Assembly: GCA_025331435.1 (NCBI GenBank) | Contig: JAIWNI010000030.1 | Coordinates: 124,001 to 188,000, forward strand | Direction: 5' to 3' | Length of the DNA stretch: 64,000 nt | Source: Choanephora cucurbitarum | Taxonomy: Eukaryota; Mucoromycota; Mucoromycetes; Mucorales; Choanephoraceae | Part shown: piece after piece, positions 1 through 15,734 of the stretch | How positions within the stretch are numbered: position 1 is the stretch's first letter | Layout of the letters: every line of letters begins with the position of its first letter | Notes under the pieces: model-generated | Seen by the model: the letters and a program-made list of their open reading frames with translations, nothing else | Databases searched by the model: none | What the model was told of the DNA's origin: nothing | Position numbers and translations under genes: made by a program

Positions 1-1006
1 AAATAGACCCTATGTCAGCAATTCAATGGATAGAGTTATAATTTTAATTTAAAAAAGCTATTCCTTATATACTTGTCATCAACATCGAAGTCCGTTTGTA
101 CATCCGAGGAAGGGCATTAACATATATGATGTCATGATTTTCAGTAGATTATAGTGTCCCTATCTTAATCAATTCTCAATTGCAAAGAGACAGAAGGGAT
201 CATGCAGTAATTCTCTTGGCTAAAAGACTGCTATAGGTGCCTTGCTTGTTCTAGCATGGCTGTTGAGACAAAAGATGCTGGTTCCGACAACTTTATTTGT
301 TCATACTATGCGTATGTCAATTTTCACTCTTTTTGACAATTTGGTCCGAAAAAGAAAAAAAGATAGCTGCATTAGGCTGTCTAATTTTGAGGTGAGACAA
401 GTCCCCCATTCTTTGGTGGCAAAAAATAATTAAAAGTAGTCAAGAAGCAGCGTTACTTTGATCAAGCATTTTGTTCTAATCACAACAGAGCAGTTTCTGA
501 GCAAGAAAAAGCAATGGTTGTGTATGCTCAGACTTATTCAGTTTGTTATCAGTTGTCTTGATCATGCTACTCTCAAACAAGCAATTGAGTTTTTTCTGAG
601 ACAACTTTTTCTCAAAGCAACAATGGAACACCACTGCGCATTTTTTTCTTGTTCTAATGATCAATGCTTAGTCTTTTTTTTTCATGTGGATCAAACAAAC
701 AGTCTGCATGTTGTCCAGGAGAAACATACGCTTTTCTTTAGTTCATCACATTTTCTTCTTCTTTACTCCTCAAACGCTGCAAGGTTAAGATGAATTCTTT
801 CTTGCATAAACCCCTCCCTCTTCTCCATAATGTGCCATTAGTTGACGTCAACGAGAAATCTCTCATCTGATTAGCTTGAAACTCCGTTAAAATTTGGAAA
901 AAGCAAACTAAGATGATAGACGACTCCACGGCCCACAAAATAAAATTTGTTGTGTTTATTTTTATTCCACTTTTCTTCTTTTCTTTTTCTTGTTTACATA
1001 TTGGAG
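1..1006. other. Intergenic, upstream of the OSBP gene
   Basis: No convincing coding exon was found on either strand. The open frames at 242-433 and 458-793 have low-complexity, Phe/Leu-rich translations without recognisable motifs. A perfect palindrome containing a CRE core lies at 841-852, and pyrimidine-rich sequence precedes the start codon at 1007. Confidence 0.6.
841..852. promoter_or_regulatory. CRE-like palindrome (GTTGACGTCAAC)
   Basis: A perfect 12-bp palindrome contains the full cAMP-response element TGACGTCA at 843-850. It lies about 155 bp upstream of the oxysterol-binding protein start codon, a usual position for a bZIP (CREB/ATF-type) site. Function is inferred only from the sequence and position. 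Confidence 0.45.
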
Positions 1007-2442
1007 ATGCCTCTTGGTTTCGGTAGCAAAAAGTCTCAAAAATTAACTGAAGAAGATACACCTACAAGCAGTGACGTTGATCAACTTTCTATGAATAATT
1101 TCGATGCTAATGAAAAGAGTCAGTTTAAAGAATTTAAAGAGTTTTTGAAAACTGTCATCAGTTTCACGGGCGATCTTTCTTCTTTGACCTGTCCTGCTTT
1201 CTTTTTAAATGGACTTTCATTACTCGAATATGGGTAAAGAAGAAGAAAAATTAAAGATATTCAATACAATCAATTTAACATGACCTCTTTTTTTAAAAAA
1301 AAAAAAGTACTTATTGGGGTGATCATCCTGCTGCTTTCACAGCCATTAGTCAAGCACAAGCCCCCGAGGGTAAGTGATGTATGAGACAAAGAGGGAAAGA
1401 TAAAAAAAAAAGAGAGAGGCTAATTTCGAGTTGTCATGAAAAAAAGATCGACTCTTGGCTATCTCTCGCTGGTTCATGTCTACCCTCTATGGTAGTTATG
1501 CCTCTCGTTGTACTGATGGAAAGTACGAAAAGAAACCTTATAACCCAATTTTGGGAGAGAAGTTCTTTTGTAAAATGGGTGATGCCACCTGTGTTTGTGA
1601 GCAAGTGTGCCATCATCCCCCAATTTCCGCTTTTTATCTTGAAGACGAAAAAGCTGGTGTTTCATTGAATGGTCACAGTAAGTTGGATTGAAATTGACCT
1701 CGTGTGTTTTTACTTAAAAGAAACTATCTTAAAAGGTGGACAGAAATCCAAGTTTAAGGGCACCTCAATCAAGGTGGAGCAAGTGGGTAGAGCAGTACTG
1801 TATTTGAAGCAATTTGATGAGCAATATATGATCGACTTTCCCGACTTGATGATTCGTGGTGTATTGACAGGCGGTTCATTTATCGAATTAAGTGGTATTT
1901 GTACCATTATTGGCTCCAACAACACAAAAGCTGTTATTGAATTTGTCCCTAAACCCTGGTTTGGTGGTGAATACAACCATATCAAGGGCTCATTGTATGC
2001 TGATAACAAGCTCCAATATACCCTCTCAGGTCGTTGGAGTCATGAGTCTTATTATTCAAGACCCAACTCAGAACAGAAGGAGTTATTATTCGATGCTAAA
2101 GCAGAGCCTATGGCAGAACGTGTTACTGCACCAGTTGAAGAGCAGAACGAATATGAAACACATCGTGTCTGGGGTCCTGTGACAAAAGCTCTTGAAGAAA
2201 AGAATTTCAAGGCTGCCAATGTCGAGAAAACCAAGATTGAAGATTGGCAGCGTAAGGTGCGTAAGGAGCGCGAAGAAAAGAAAGAGGCTTGGTCGCCATC
2301 CTTGTTTGTCTTCGAGAAAGATGTGGAGGCAGGTAATGGCTATCATCAAAAGAACATTGACCTCAAGAAGAGCATGGACTCAAAGCACCATCTGGATGCT
2401 GGTGCTTGGACTTATAGCAAGTCACTTCATCTTCGTCAATAA
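1007..2442 (+). CDS. Oxysterol-binding protein-related protein (short Osh type)
   Basis: Four exons give about 405 residues that are essentially one OSBP-related lipid-binding domain (ORD), without PH or ankyrin regions, as in yeast Osh4-Osh7. The family exchanges sterols or phosphatidylserine for PI4P at membrane contact sites. The signature EQVCHHPPISAF sits in exon 3; the usual motif has Ser where this has Cys. The residues DRLLAISRWFMSTL match the conserved region before the sterol tunnel lid. Exon 1 ends at 1233 (TATGG/GTAAAG). Later joins restore PEDRLL and GHSGQKSKFKG. The C-terminus has a charged helix and ends in HLRQ. Which Osh paralogue this is cannot be decided here. Confidence 0.93.
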
Positions 2443-2932
2443 CTTAACCTATACATACACACTCATTTCTTCCTTCTTTCATATCTTACCTACACACATA
2501 ATAACCTACATAGAGATCTCTCCCCCCTTTCCTTTGTTTCTCAAAAGATAAAAATAAAACGAAGACTAATTGTTTCAAGCATTGAATTTATCTTTGAAGC
2601 CCCAGCCTAACTAAAAATGTGTAATTCTTCGATCACTCTTCTTTGTGGAAGCATGATTTCAAAGTTAGGCTCAGTAACTAATGAAGGCTCTTTATGCCTT
2701 GTATGGTTATTTTCTTACTGGCGAATAGAGCAGTATCGCTTTTGTTTACTAAACAGAAGCCAATCTACTGCCCAAACATATATAAGCTCTACAACAATCT
2801 ATTGACAAACAAACAAAGGATAAAAATAAAATCCCATATAAGAAATATTGATTAAAGAGCCGAGTTTAAGGAATGGAACTAAAAGAAAAAAAAAACGCCT
2901 GCAATTTTTCCTTCATTCCTTTCAAGAACCTA
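2443..2932. other. Intergenic between OSBP and SWC5
   Basis: This holds the 3' flank of the OSBP gene and the promoter of SWC5. The open frame at 2617-2805 is short and unremarkable. Poly-A and pyrimidine runs lie just before the SWC5 start. Nothing else was seen. Confidence 0.6.
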
Positions 2933-3664
2933 ATGTCGCTTTTGAGAGATCTATACACTGAATCTGATGTTGAAGAATCAGAAGATGATCAGGATTACGT
3001 TCCTGAAGGTAACATTAGCCATTTTCATCCAATTCAAGTCATTTGCTGATCCTTTCATGTAGATGAGAGTGAAGAAGATGACCATCAGATAGAAGAGCAA
3101 GAAAGCGATATTGAAGAGGATAAAAAGACACAACGAAGGAGCTCTCAGAAGAGAAAGCTTTCTGATGCCAAAGAGAAGAAGTAAAATTGTACCAAACTAG
3201 CCATATGTTAAGCGTGCTTAAATATCATTGTTTTTGCTGGCTATAGAGAAGATGAATCAACAAAGAAGACAAGAATCGATCTTATCTGGAAGGAGATGAA
3301 TACACAAACAAGTACTGAAAAACAAGTAGAAAAGCAGATAGAGGAGAACACCAAGGCAGATGAGGAACCTGTAGAACAGATCAAAGAAACCCCCAAGGCA
3401 TCTAAACAAAAGCCTACAATGAGACGGCCCAAATCGAATTTATCTTCGCTTGTATCAAAATACAACATTAAAGAGCCCAAGATGAATACTTTAGAGAAGA
3501 GCAAATTGGATTGGCAAGGCTATGTAGATCGAGAGGGTATTCGCGATGAGCTCAAATATAAAAATAAGGATGGTTATATGGAAAAAGTCGCATTTCTTCA
3601 GCGTGTGGATGATCGACGTCTATCCCAATTGAAAGAAGGCCAAAAGAAAGAACGAAAGGACTAA
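2933..3664 (+). CDS. SWC5: SWR1-complex subunit SWC5 (BCNT/CFDP1 family)
   Basis: Three exons encode a roughly 190-residue acidic-then-basic protein. The N-terminus begins MSLLRDLYTESDVEESEDDQ and is rich in Asp/Glu, typical of the histone-binding half of Swc5. The C-terminal BCNT-C domain is clear: SKLDWQGYVDREGIRDELK followed by NKDGYMEKVAFLQRVDDRR. Known family role: a subunit of the SWR1 chromatin remodeller that helps deposit H2A.Z. Introns are about 3009-3060 and 3181-3245. The middle is a Lys/Glu-rich linker. The start was chosen because it opens the acidic region and follows a pyrimidine-rich leader. Confidence 0.9.
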
Positions 3665-6984
<3,320 letters not shown>

Positions 6985-7212
6985 GGGTAAATTTTTACCT
7001 TTTTTTGTAGATCAAAAATAGAAGGAAAGAGACACACGCATACACAATTCAGATAATTCTTTTGTTCTCTTCCCTTATGTATTATTATTAAATAAATAGA
7101 ATGAGATTCCCTCTTTTTTAAAAAAAAAAATCAAAGCATAAATCTGTACATGTGGAGAAACAACCTGAGTAATGTTACTAAGCAATGATGAAATCGAACT
7201 TGATAATCCAGC

Positions 7213-7269
7213 AACCGAGAAATCAAGATACAGTTCCCAACTATCATAACCATCTGGGATTTCTCGGTT
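7213..7269. repeat. Inverted repeat (12-bp arms, 33-bp loop)
   Basis: AACCGAGAAATC at 7213-7224 is matched exactly by its reverse complement at 7258-7269. It lies about 230 bp past the GH9 stop. It could form a hairpin in an extended 3' transcript, or be a fossil end of a small element. Confidence 0.6.
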
Positions 7270-7409
7270 ATCTGATTTTGTATTACAACAGATCTGTCAC
7301 TGTGTAGAATGCATGCATGATCTAGGCTCATAACGACATCATTTGGTTCATTGACATTTTGTTATTCAATCAGCTATAATGATGTATGCTTGAGAGAAAT
7401 CTGTAAAAT

Positions 7410-7441
7410 CAGTCAGTCAGTCAGTCAGTCAGACAGTCAGA
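7410..7441. repeat. Microsatellite (CAGT/CAGA)n
   Basis: About seven tandem tetranucleotide units, mostly CAGT with two CAGA variants near the end. It is a simple-sequence repeat in intergenic DNA. Confidence 0.85.
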
Positions 7442-8509
7442 CAAGAAAAAACTAGGCCAAAGAGAACATACAAGATATATCTACTTGTAATACGACTGAA
7501 AGGCTCTTTTATCATTATACACTGAACAGTCAAGGCTGACGAATACCATCAATTGGATGAATGACAAGGATGATGCCTAGAATGGAAATTTATTATTCGT
7601 TTGTTTATACAGATGACATCGTTTTCTTGCATATGCATGACACTGAGCTGCAGATAATTTTAAATTGACTATTCTATTGAAACAAGTAACACATTAACAT
7701 CATTTCCATAGTATAACAAAAGAGAAATGAATTTTTCTTCTTTGGACAGTGGCTATTCTATTTGACCCAAAAATTACCTTTTGCCTAAAAATATAAAAAC
7801 AAGCCGATGTTACATTTAAAGAAAGAAGAAAAAAGGACCAATAAATCTCTTAAATAAATGCGTTGTGACACAAATGTAAAAATAGAGTAATCAAACCAAC
7901 TCCCGCTTATAAGAAAAAAGAAAGTGAGAAAGAGAAAGAACTGATCAGACCCTTTGATGCCTTATAAGGTTTATCACAGACACACACGAGGATACCAATA
8001 AAAAAGAGGAATAGATCCTGTTAGATGACGAAAAGGAAGGTTTGTCAACAGTGTAACAAGTGTAAATTAAATGCGAGAATGATTAAAAAGAAACACAATA
8101 AGAAAAAAATAGTTATTTATAATGATAAAATATAATAATCTTTTGTTTATTGTTTGCATGTAACAAGTCTAAAATAAGGTGATGAAAAATGAGGTTATAT
8201 AAAATGGGAGAAATCATGCTTAAAAGGAAACATATGAGGTTGATGATCTATATACATTCTAAGAAAAATGAAGAAAAAAAAAAGGGGGGGGGATATATGT
8301 GGTTATTGAATTCTTTTTTTTGTATGATTTTTTTTTTGTTTTGAAGAAATGCTTATAATATGATGATGCAAGAAATAAAAAGATGAAGTGGGGCATATGA
8401 ATGGGAATAAGATACATAAAATGAAATGAAAGGGCATATTGGATTTTTTGTGATGTTTTTGGGATGAATGCATGAGTTGAATTCTAATATGTCTATGCTA
8501 TTTTGTGTT

Positions 8510-9626
8510 TTAAAATGACCAATGTGTAGTGTTGAATGGCATTTGTTGAGTTGGTATGTAGTCAAGATAACTTGGCTGTTGATTCAAATGCTGTTGAGTT
8601 AAATGCTGTTGAGGTTGAATCAAATGTTGTTGAGGTTGATATCCTAAGGATAGATCATTGTCCATCCAAGGGATAGGCATCATCTGATTAAAGTCAAACA
8701 GGGGCATTGTAATTTCCTTTTGAAAGCCCATTGGGTCAGTAATCGGATGACTGCCGATAGGTGAAGCAAGCGTGTTATCATCCCACGAATAAAATTCATC
8801 TTGAATAGGCGTTATGTTTCCCGATATAGTTTGGTGGTCCAACATACTAGATGGGCTGGAAGAAGGAATAGCTTGATTGTTTGTGTATCCATATGCATAG
8901 TGCAACGTTTCATCTGAAAATTCAAAACTACTGGCACTAGTAGGTGACAGAGAAGATAACAATCTCATGTTGCCCTGACTAGGAACACAGGGGAACTCTT
9001 CATCAAAGAAGAAGGGTGGAGTGGTGGTAGGGTTTGAATAAGTAGGACTGGTATGTTGAGGTGACAACAAGGAAGGTGCCAGTTGGTTAGTACTGATCGT
9101 AAGAGGACTAGGCATCTTTGGAGTAGGACTGTAAGCCTGACTCAAGACTTGGGGCACATTTTCATAGATGGGTGCATTCCAATTCTGTTGTTGTTGTTGT
9201 TCTTCTGTCAATTTAGGATAAACTAAAAATAATATGAGTATCTTGTTCTTCTTTGATGTGTAGAGTATATAGCTTACCTGGCTTGTCTTTGATATAGGCC
9301 TGACGTTTCTTGTAAGGGCCACGCTTAACACCTTTCTTGCGTTCCTTACGATCAGAGTCTCTGCATGTAGCTGTCAAACCAAGTTTGATACAACGCTTAC
9401 AAGGTCTGCCATCATCGCATTTCTTACAGGCTTTTTGGCAGTTGACTGAACAATAGGTTATCTTCTAGTTTCTTTCGCTTTATTCATAAAGAAGCTTACC
9501 ACAAGCATTTTTGACCTGTTTGCGCTTTGTCTTTTCTACTGGCTTAGCAGATTTGGTAGTTTGGGTTGATTCAGTATCGAAATGTTGGGAAGTGGCCCAA
9601 GTGTTGGAAACTTGATTAAAACTCAT
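8510..9626 (-). CDS. Zn(2)-Cys(6) binuclear-cluster transcription factor
   Basis: Three exons (9626-9500, 9444-9278, 9222-8510). The zinc cluster spans exons 1-2: CVNCQKACKKCDDGRPCKRC then IKLGLTATC, giving C-x2-C-x6-C-x5-C-x2-C-x8-C. A basic linker follows (RKERKKGVKRGPYKKR). The exon-3 region has a polyglutamine patch, many Ser/Pro/Thr residues and a Gln-rich C-terminus with repeated QQHL units, a typical activation region. No fungal-specific middle homology domain is visible. The start was chosen at the first ATG (MSFNQVSNTW). Nuclear DNA binding is expected; targets are unknown. The KRGPYKKR tail after the cluster resembles some metabolic regulators, but that is not enough for a name. Confidence 0.85.
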
Positions 9627-10938
9627 TTGATTTAGAAAGTAGTAAAGAAGAAAAAGCAAAAAAAGCAGTAAAGAGACTGATATTTATAAGTTTTGTTTCA
9701 ATGTGTCAATTTATAGAAATATTAAGTTATTGTCACGTTTCTGGAATTCCTCACATGTTGTTCAATTTCTGGACCATGTTGAGCTTATTCCTTCTTCCCT
9801 CTTAAAGAGTGACGCAATATTCTTTTTGGTTTGTGTTGCCTATCTGTTTGCCACGTTTTCTGACTATCTTTTTTTGTTTCAATGTACTCCCCCAACGCAC
9901 GCCCATTATCCACGTTATTTGGTGCGTTTAGTATGCACGGATACTATTCAAGAAACCATTGTTTTCTTATTTTATTCTTTACATAAGCCGAATTAGGTCT
10001 TACTCAATACACTAATAAATTAAATAAAAAGCACCTTATCCAATCACATTGCTTATATGAAAAAAAGGGGCAAATCTCCATAGTACTGGTAAATCACTTT
10101 ACAGAGAAAAATAAAACGGTTTCATCCAAACAATGACAAAAATAGCTTTTTTCCAAAAATAATCATAATCTTGAAATCAATGTAATTGCATTTGGAAATT
10201 CAAAACCAATAGAATTCCAGGCCAATTTTTTCTTTTGTTTGAGTCCCTCCTTGAGGGGGAGCTTTCCTTTGATTGGAAGTGATCGAATTTATCGCCAGAT
10301 TCAAGAAAAGATTTCACCGATCTTGTGAATCTGATAGATAACTTCCATTTTTGGGATTTCCAAAATATATCTTTATTGAGCCTGTATGTACCTAGATCAA
10401 CAGCCAATCAAAATGATAGGTTCTACTTTCCACTTGACAATATGATACCAAATGAGGTTATGATACTATTTAAGCCCTGTGTTTGTCTGCATCATTCTCA
10501 ATTTAATCATTTTATTTAATCTGCAGAAATTGAACTCTGTTGATATTATCAATTAATTCTGCACTGATGAAATAAAACCTTCTTTCATACTGTACATCTA
10601 ATGAGATATCATTTTTTTTTAATCAGTAACACACTAAAAACAGCTCTAGACTGATAATTTATCACAATAAATTTAAAGAGTTCCTCAGTCAAGTGATATG
10701 CTCGGAAAAAAGCCCAAACTTATTTTGCTCCAGTGTCCTGATACCCAACAAAGAAAAGATGTATGTATTGGAAAATCATGTTTATTATAATAAATGAGCC
10801 CTCTGTTATAGGGAAACGAATAAAAAAGCGTTAAAGTGCATATTAAGAAAGATATATAAATGTACAAAAGTGTGATATAGGATATAAAGAAGAAGAAAAA
10901 AAAAGGTATCTCGGTCTAAAATCAGAGCAACTAAAACT
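9627..10938. other. Intergenic, 1.3 kb
   Basis: It contains the promoter of the Zn-cluster gene on the left. Open frames at 9703-9996, 10177-10407 and 10325-10519 overlap on both strands and show no motif. No exon chain, RNA gene or repeat was recognised. Confidence 0.5.
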
Positions 10939-11463
10939 TTATCGTCTATATAGAAGCGGATTCTTTTTGGCTTCAGCAACACCTACGTGATCCAAATATG
11001 CATCAGGTTGCATAATCCGAGACAGTCGATATTTTACACCCAAGTAGCTAAGATAGTTATTCTTGGGAAACACACGAACTCGTTTTACATTAGGGAAATG
11101 GCTATCTTGAATATCAACAAAGGTACCACCAACAGTCAATGTCTGCTCAAGTCGAGTCTGGTTGATGGTATCAAATGGCACCCATTTTGCATTCATAAAT
11201 ACAAGCCAAGTAAAGTTCCAAGTTTGAGCTGGCTGAGATGTGGGTTGTGAATTTGCCACTAAGGCTGGCATCCATGCAACAGACGATTTCTTGTTTATCG
11301 GTTGTAAGGAAGGCATTTCAAATGAGGAGGAAGATGAAGAAGAGGAAATGGATAACGAAGGTGAGGTAGTAGGCTGTTTATATTCATACTGTTGATATGG
11401 CTCAGTTAAAATAGGCTGAAATAAAGGATAATGCATCATGCTTAATTTTGGTCCTGCACTCAT
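10939..11463 (-). CDS. WWE-like domain protein (hypothetical)
   Basis: A single-exon protein of 174 residues. Residues 1-75 are low complexity (Ser-rich, Pro/Gln). Residues about 80-150 form a compact domain beginning WNFTWLVFMNAKWVPFD, then NQTRLEQ, FVDIQDSHFP and ending YLGVKYRLSRIM. The pattern of an aromatic W...KWVPFD start, a middle acidic helix and a final arginine-rich strand resembles WWE domains and the N-terminal region of DDHD phospholipases. No catalytic domain follows. It may be a stand-alone binding or adaptor protein. The coding frame is long for this AT-rich DNA and has a clean start, so I consider it real, but the domain call is by eye. Confidence 0.6.
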   Translation of the reverse strand: MSAGPKLSMMHYPLFQPILTEPYQQYEYKQPTTSPSLSISSSSSSSSFEMPSLQPINKKSSVAWMPALVANSQPTSQPAQTWNFTWLVFMNAKWVPFDTINQTRLEQTLTVGGTFVDIQDSHFPNVKRVRVFPKNNYLSYLGVKYRLSRIMQPDAYLDHVGVAEAKKNPLLYRR

Positions 11464-11745
11464 TTTAATAAAGAAGAAAAGAAGAAGAAGAAGAAAAAAC
11501 GAGAAAAAAAGGCGTATTTTATTATTCTAAACAAACTGCATTAATGAGGTCACGGGGAAACACGAGTTACACTGTATTAAGGTTAAACAGTTAGTTCAAG
11601 TGATTTAGCGTTTTATAAAAGAGTTTAAAACATTTTCTCCTGTTTATCACAAGGCTTTTTTTTTATTGTTCAAAATAAAGAGGGGGGGAATGTACAGACA
11701 AAAAGAAGTTTCTATAGTATAATATGTAATGCAAAAAAAAAAAAA

Positions 11746-14700
11746 TTAAGCCTGTAAAGGCATATTGTGCAATCGTTTGCCTATCAGATACGTATCATCT
11801 CTTACAGACTGTAACCACATGTCAACAAGCTTCTTGATAATGAAACCTGAAAGAACACTCATCACAACACAAAAGATAGTAGGATATGTATATCTTGTGA
11901 CAGCCATTTGAAGCGAAGAATCACCTAATATAAAACAATAAGTATTACTGTTCACTTTCTACAAGGCTATATACGTTACCCAACATTTGAAGAATACCCC
12001 AAGATATCATACCAGGGACGATGATCGCAAGTAGTGCAGAGACTATCACAGGAACAATCACTGAACGCGTGATATTCCACAAGTTAGCTTGCATCATATC
12101 CTCACCAATAATCTCAGTCAATTTCTGACGAATTCTATTATTGGCGGGAAGCACATGAATGAGATGGTGAATAATGCTCATATAGGCAACACCGAAAGAC
12201 CAGTTCTAAGTAGTACAGATATGTTCCCATGAGTTTTCTTCTTAAAAACAATAAAGGTAACCTTACCTGAGACACATGAATTACAAGCCCTTTATCCATG
12301 TTTGAACTACGGATCGGCATAAAAACAAACAGGTCTACAGCAATACCGAGGAGAAGAGGTATAACAAAGCCAAAGGTACTAGCCAAATAGAAAAACTTGG
12401 AAGCCTAGAGCAAGCTAAAGTCATTCTGAGGTTGGCTTTATTTGTTCTTCTTACCTTTATCAATTTCTCTTGTAAATACGTCATCGTTTGATGGGTAGAG
12501 AGTGTTGCGTAACCATCTTGAATCCATCGCGCTACGATGACTATGCCTACCATAAGGTAGATACCAAGGGCAAACGAATAGAGATCGTTCACTTGAGCAC
12601 CAGGTGCAAGATAGAAGCTAAACAAGAGACGACCAAACAACACTAATCACCATGTTAGCAAAAGAAGATTTTACCGGCATGCGACTTACATGGTACGACA
12701 GTCATTGAACAAGTAAAGGCAGAAATAGAAAACCACATATAGATCAAGAAGACAATAATCTACGTCAATGAGGTTTGTAAGCATTTGCCTTTGCGCATCT
12801 TTCTGTAACTTACTCTTTGCTTGAAATGAGGAGGAGCATAGACAATGACAGTAGACTGAGACTCATCCATGGTATCAGCAGCAGCAGGGTGCATTCGATT
12901 TCTTTCTTGTTCATCCAATGGCTCCAAAGTAACAGGATCAACAGGAATTAACATACGTCGCTTTGGATCCACAGGCACACTATCATACTTGGGCACACGC
13001 AGGAAGGTACCATCTCTCTCAAACAAGACATCACCCTCTTGAATAGACACATCATCTTCTGGTATCTCAGGTTTAGATCGAAGCAACCATGCCTTCCAAG
13101 ACTTATAAACAAACCGGCCTTGCTCATCAGGCTGTGACTGGTTAAACATAAAGGAGGTAAGACGTAGCTGGCGTGAGGCAAGATGCCACCATAGGTCAAG
13201 CGCCTTTTTGGAATAAGCGCGAGGATTCACTAGGTTCACTAAGGGAGGTAGCAAAAACTGGATCATCAACAAGTCAACTGCCAAGGTAGAGAGAGGTGTA
13301 TGGAAAGGCAGGCGAAGCGGGAAAACGACGCCTGTGTAGCCTAACGAATAGGTGACTGTGCCTACACCAAACACCAGCATGACTGAATAGATCAAGGCCG
13401 ATTGACTGATCTTGTGTAGCAAGTTAGGGAAAGGACGCTCGACCATCTCTTGTACTGGATGGAACTGGGGATCATTTGGGTCTCGAATGAACCACATGAC
13501 GCCGGGACGAATGATTTCGCGACAGACAGTAATGAAGATCGCAAAATAGAACAAGACGCCTGTACCCAAGAACCAATGGAGAAAGTAAGAGGAATAAGGA
13601 CTCTTGAGATGGAAAGCATAGCGATTGAGGACAGAAGCCTGGGCAAACAGAGGAAGTGTGGCCAAGTCAAGCAAGAAGCCACAGACAGTAGGAAAGACGA
13701 CCAGCTCAATCAGGATAAAGAACAAGACCTTGAGAAAAATGCCTTGTTGACGAATGATGTTCTGGATTGTCTCTGAAGCACCACCTGTACGGCGACGGGT
13801 CAGATGACGACGACGACGGCTTTGCTGTGTCAAGTACCAAGAACCCAATCCAATCAACACAAGGTAGCCTACAAAGATACACATGCTACGATCTAACCCG
13901 GTATGGCCTGTGGCAAAGCGATGCCAACGTACCAATGCCATAGCACCCATTGTCTCCAGTTTAGATTGAATAAGAGGTAGATCCATCTGAAGAACTGCAT
14001 CGGACAATGCACTGAGAGTGATATTGGCGTCATGTAGCGTGTCACTCACTGTCTGTGTAGAGTTAGTCTGAACGTCACGCATTAGATTATGTTGCATGGC
14101 ATCTACAGCAGTCTGGATATCTTTAGGCACTAAAGGCTTGAGATGAGACCATACATAAGGCATAAAGAAGTCAAGGACAAAATCAACTAAAGGATCTGTA
14201 ATGAGACGCATCATATAGATAGGTGTCTCTACAAAAGCAATCGGCCGAATCATGATCACCAAACGACCCACAACATAAGGAATCCAGACAGCAATACCCA
14301 AACAAAGACTAATCATTAAAGACATCAAAACTGAATTTTGAACAAGCATCCATGGGTTGCCTCTTAAGCCGACAGCTTCCAAAACACCGTTCATATCATC
14401 ACCAATGTCCAAAGGCTCGTCTTCTTCAGCTACCTGTGCTTGTGCTTGTGGTGGCACCATCAAACCAGGCTGTCTATTGTTATTGTTCATCATGAGTTCG
14501 CGTTCAAAGGCAGCGAGAATATCATGTGCATTGTTTGGATCCTGTCTACCCAAGTGTTGTTGAAGAATACGTTGAACGGCTGCCTCATTTAGTCGTCCTC
14601 GGTCCTGATCAATCAAATCAGGCAGGTCAGCATCATCTTCCTCTTCTTCTCGTCTCTCTTCATGCTCTAGGCTGTCCCAACGATGATGGCGGAAACGATC

Positions 14701-15734
14701 GTTGTCTCCTGCCCAGACATCTGGCTCTTCGTCGTCACTGTCATGGAGTTGTCTCTGTTCGTCGTCATGTAAATGATTCTCTTGTTCTTCTTGAGGAGAG
14801 TTGATCACTTGCATAGCATTTAATAGAGTATCAATTGCTACTTGTTCTTGAAGCTGGTTGTTTTCAGGCTGAAATACAGGTTGAGGTTGCTGGGCAGGCA
14901 TGGCTTGAACTGGCATGACAACTGGTTGTTCTCCAGGTAAGTTCTGCATGACCCATTCTCTAAACAGATAGGCAGCCACAAAAATGACAATGACAAATGC
15001 AGTGATAATTTGGCCTTCAAGGCAATCTGATAAAAACGATCTAAGGAGAGTGTGTTAAAGACCAAATGATCACTCAAACAAGTCACTTACTTGAATGTGT
15101 TCATCCAAAATGAGCCTGTTTCTACTGTCTCTTTTGTTTCTATGTCAACTGGTTCTTGGACTGCTTCATTGACGTAACTATTAAATCCAATGTTTTCTCC
15201 ACTCCAAAAATAAAATCGCCAAGTCCATAAGGTGAAATTGGGCAAAATCACAAGCCAAACAATACCCACCACTAATCCTCGAAGACATGTCTTCATCAGT
15301 GATATTAAACGACGTACTAATTGAGAGCATAACACGTAAAAAGGCACTTTTTCAGGCATATCATCTCGATAAATCGGTGAAAAAGTAAAGGGATGTTCAC
15401 ATAATTCACAATACCTAAATTATCTCCCTTTTTTAGTTGTCATATAAAAAAAAGAGGAGACGTTAAAAAAGGGGGGTTGACTTACTTTTTTCGACTATGA
15501 GATAACCATTCTATTAAACTACAAGACATGTGTCAGAACAAGAAAAGCATAGTTTCGATCGTCTTACCAATCTTCATGTACAAAGCGAATACTTCCAGAG
15601 CATTTACAAGGGTGATAAAGTGGATGATCAGGTGTAGATTCACTTCTACAGACCCTACAAATTTCTATAGATCTTATTTTTCAGATTGTGCGTGGTTGAC
15701 GTTAACGACTTTCATTACCTTGATCTTCATCCAT
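11746..15734 (-). CDS. SSM4: ER membrane RING-CH E3 ubiquitin ligase (Doa10/SSM4/MARCH6)
   Basis: A multi-exon gene of roughly 1,150-1,200 residues. Exon 1 is tiny (MDEDQ, 15734-15719). Exons 2-4 build a RING-CH finger: [35 protein letters not shown] and [15 protein letters not shown], a full C4HC3 set. Many hydrophobic segments follow, including [17 protein letters not shown], consistent with a polytopic ER ligase of about 14 spans. The large exon near 15040-12800 carries a long acidic, Gln-rich cytosolic stretch and central membrane spans. The C-terminus has [13 protein letters not shown], matching the conserved Doa10 tail needed for substrate ubiquitination. Known role: ER-associated degradation of misfolded membrane proteins and sterol enzymes, and N-degron targets. 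The reading frame has no internal breaks that splicing does not explain. Confidence 0.92.

Larger units (their letters stand above)
6985..8509. other. Intergenic, 1.5 kb
   Basis: No coding exon is supported. It contains a perfect 12-bp inverted repeat (7213-7269), a CAGT microsatellite (7410-7441) and long A/T homopolymers near 8270-8340. The region separates convergent 3' ends: the GH9 gene on + and the Zn-cluster gene on -. Confidence 0.55.

Noticed and set aside
242..793. Open frames at the left edge
   Set aside because: Translations are low complexity (Phe/Leu/Cys-rich), overlap frames on the other strand and lack splice partners.
7410..7441. Short tandem repeat considered as a possible CRISPR or satellite array
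   Set aside because: Tetranucleotide units without spacers; a plain microsatellite in a eukaryotic genome.
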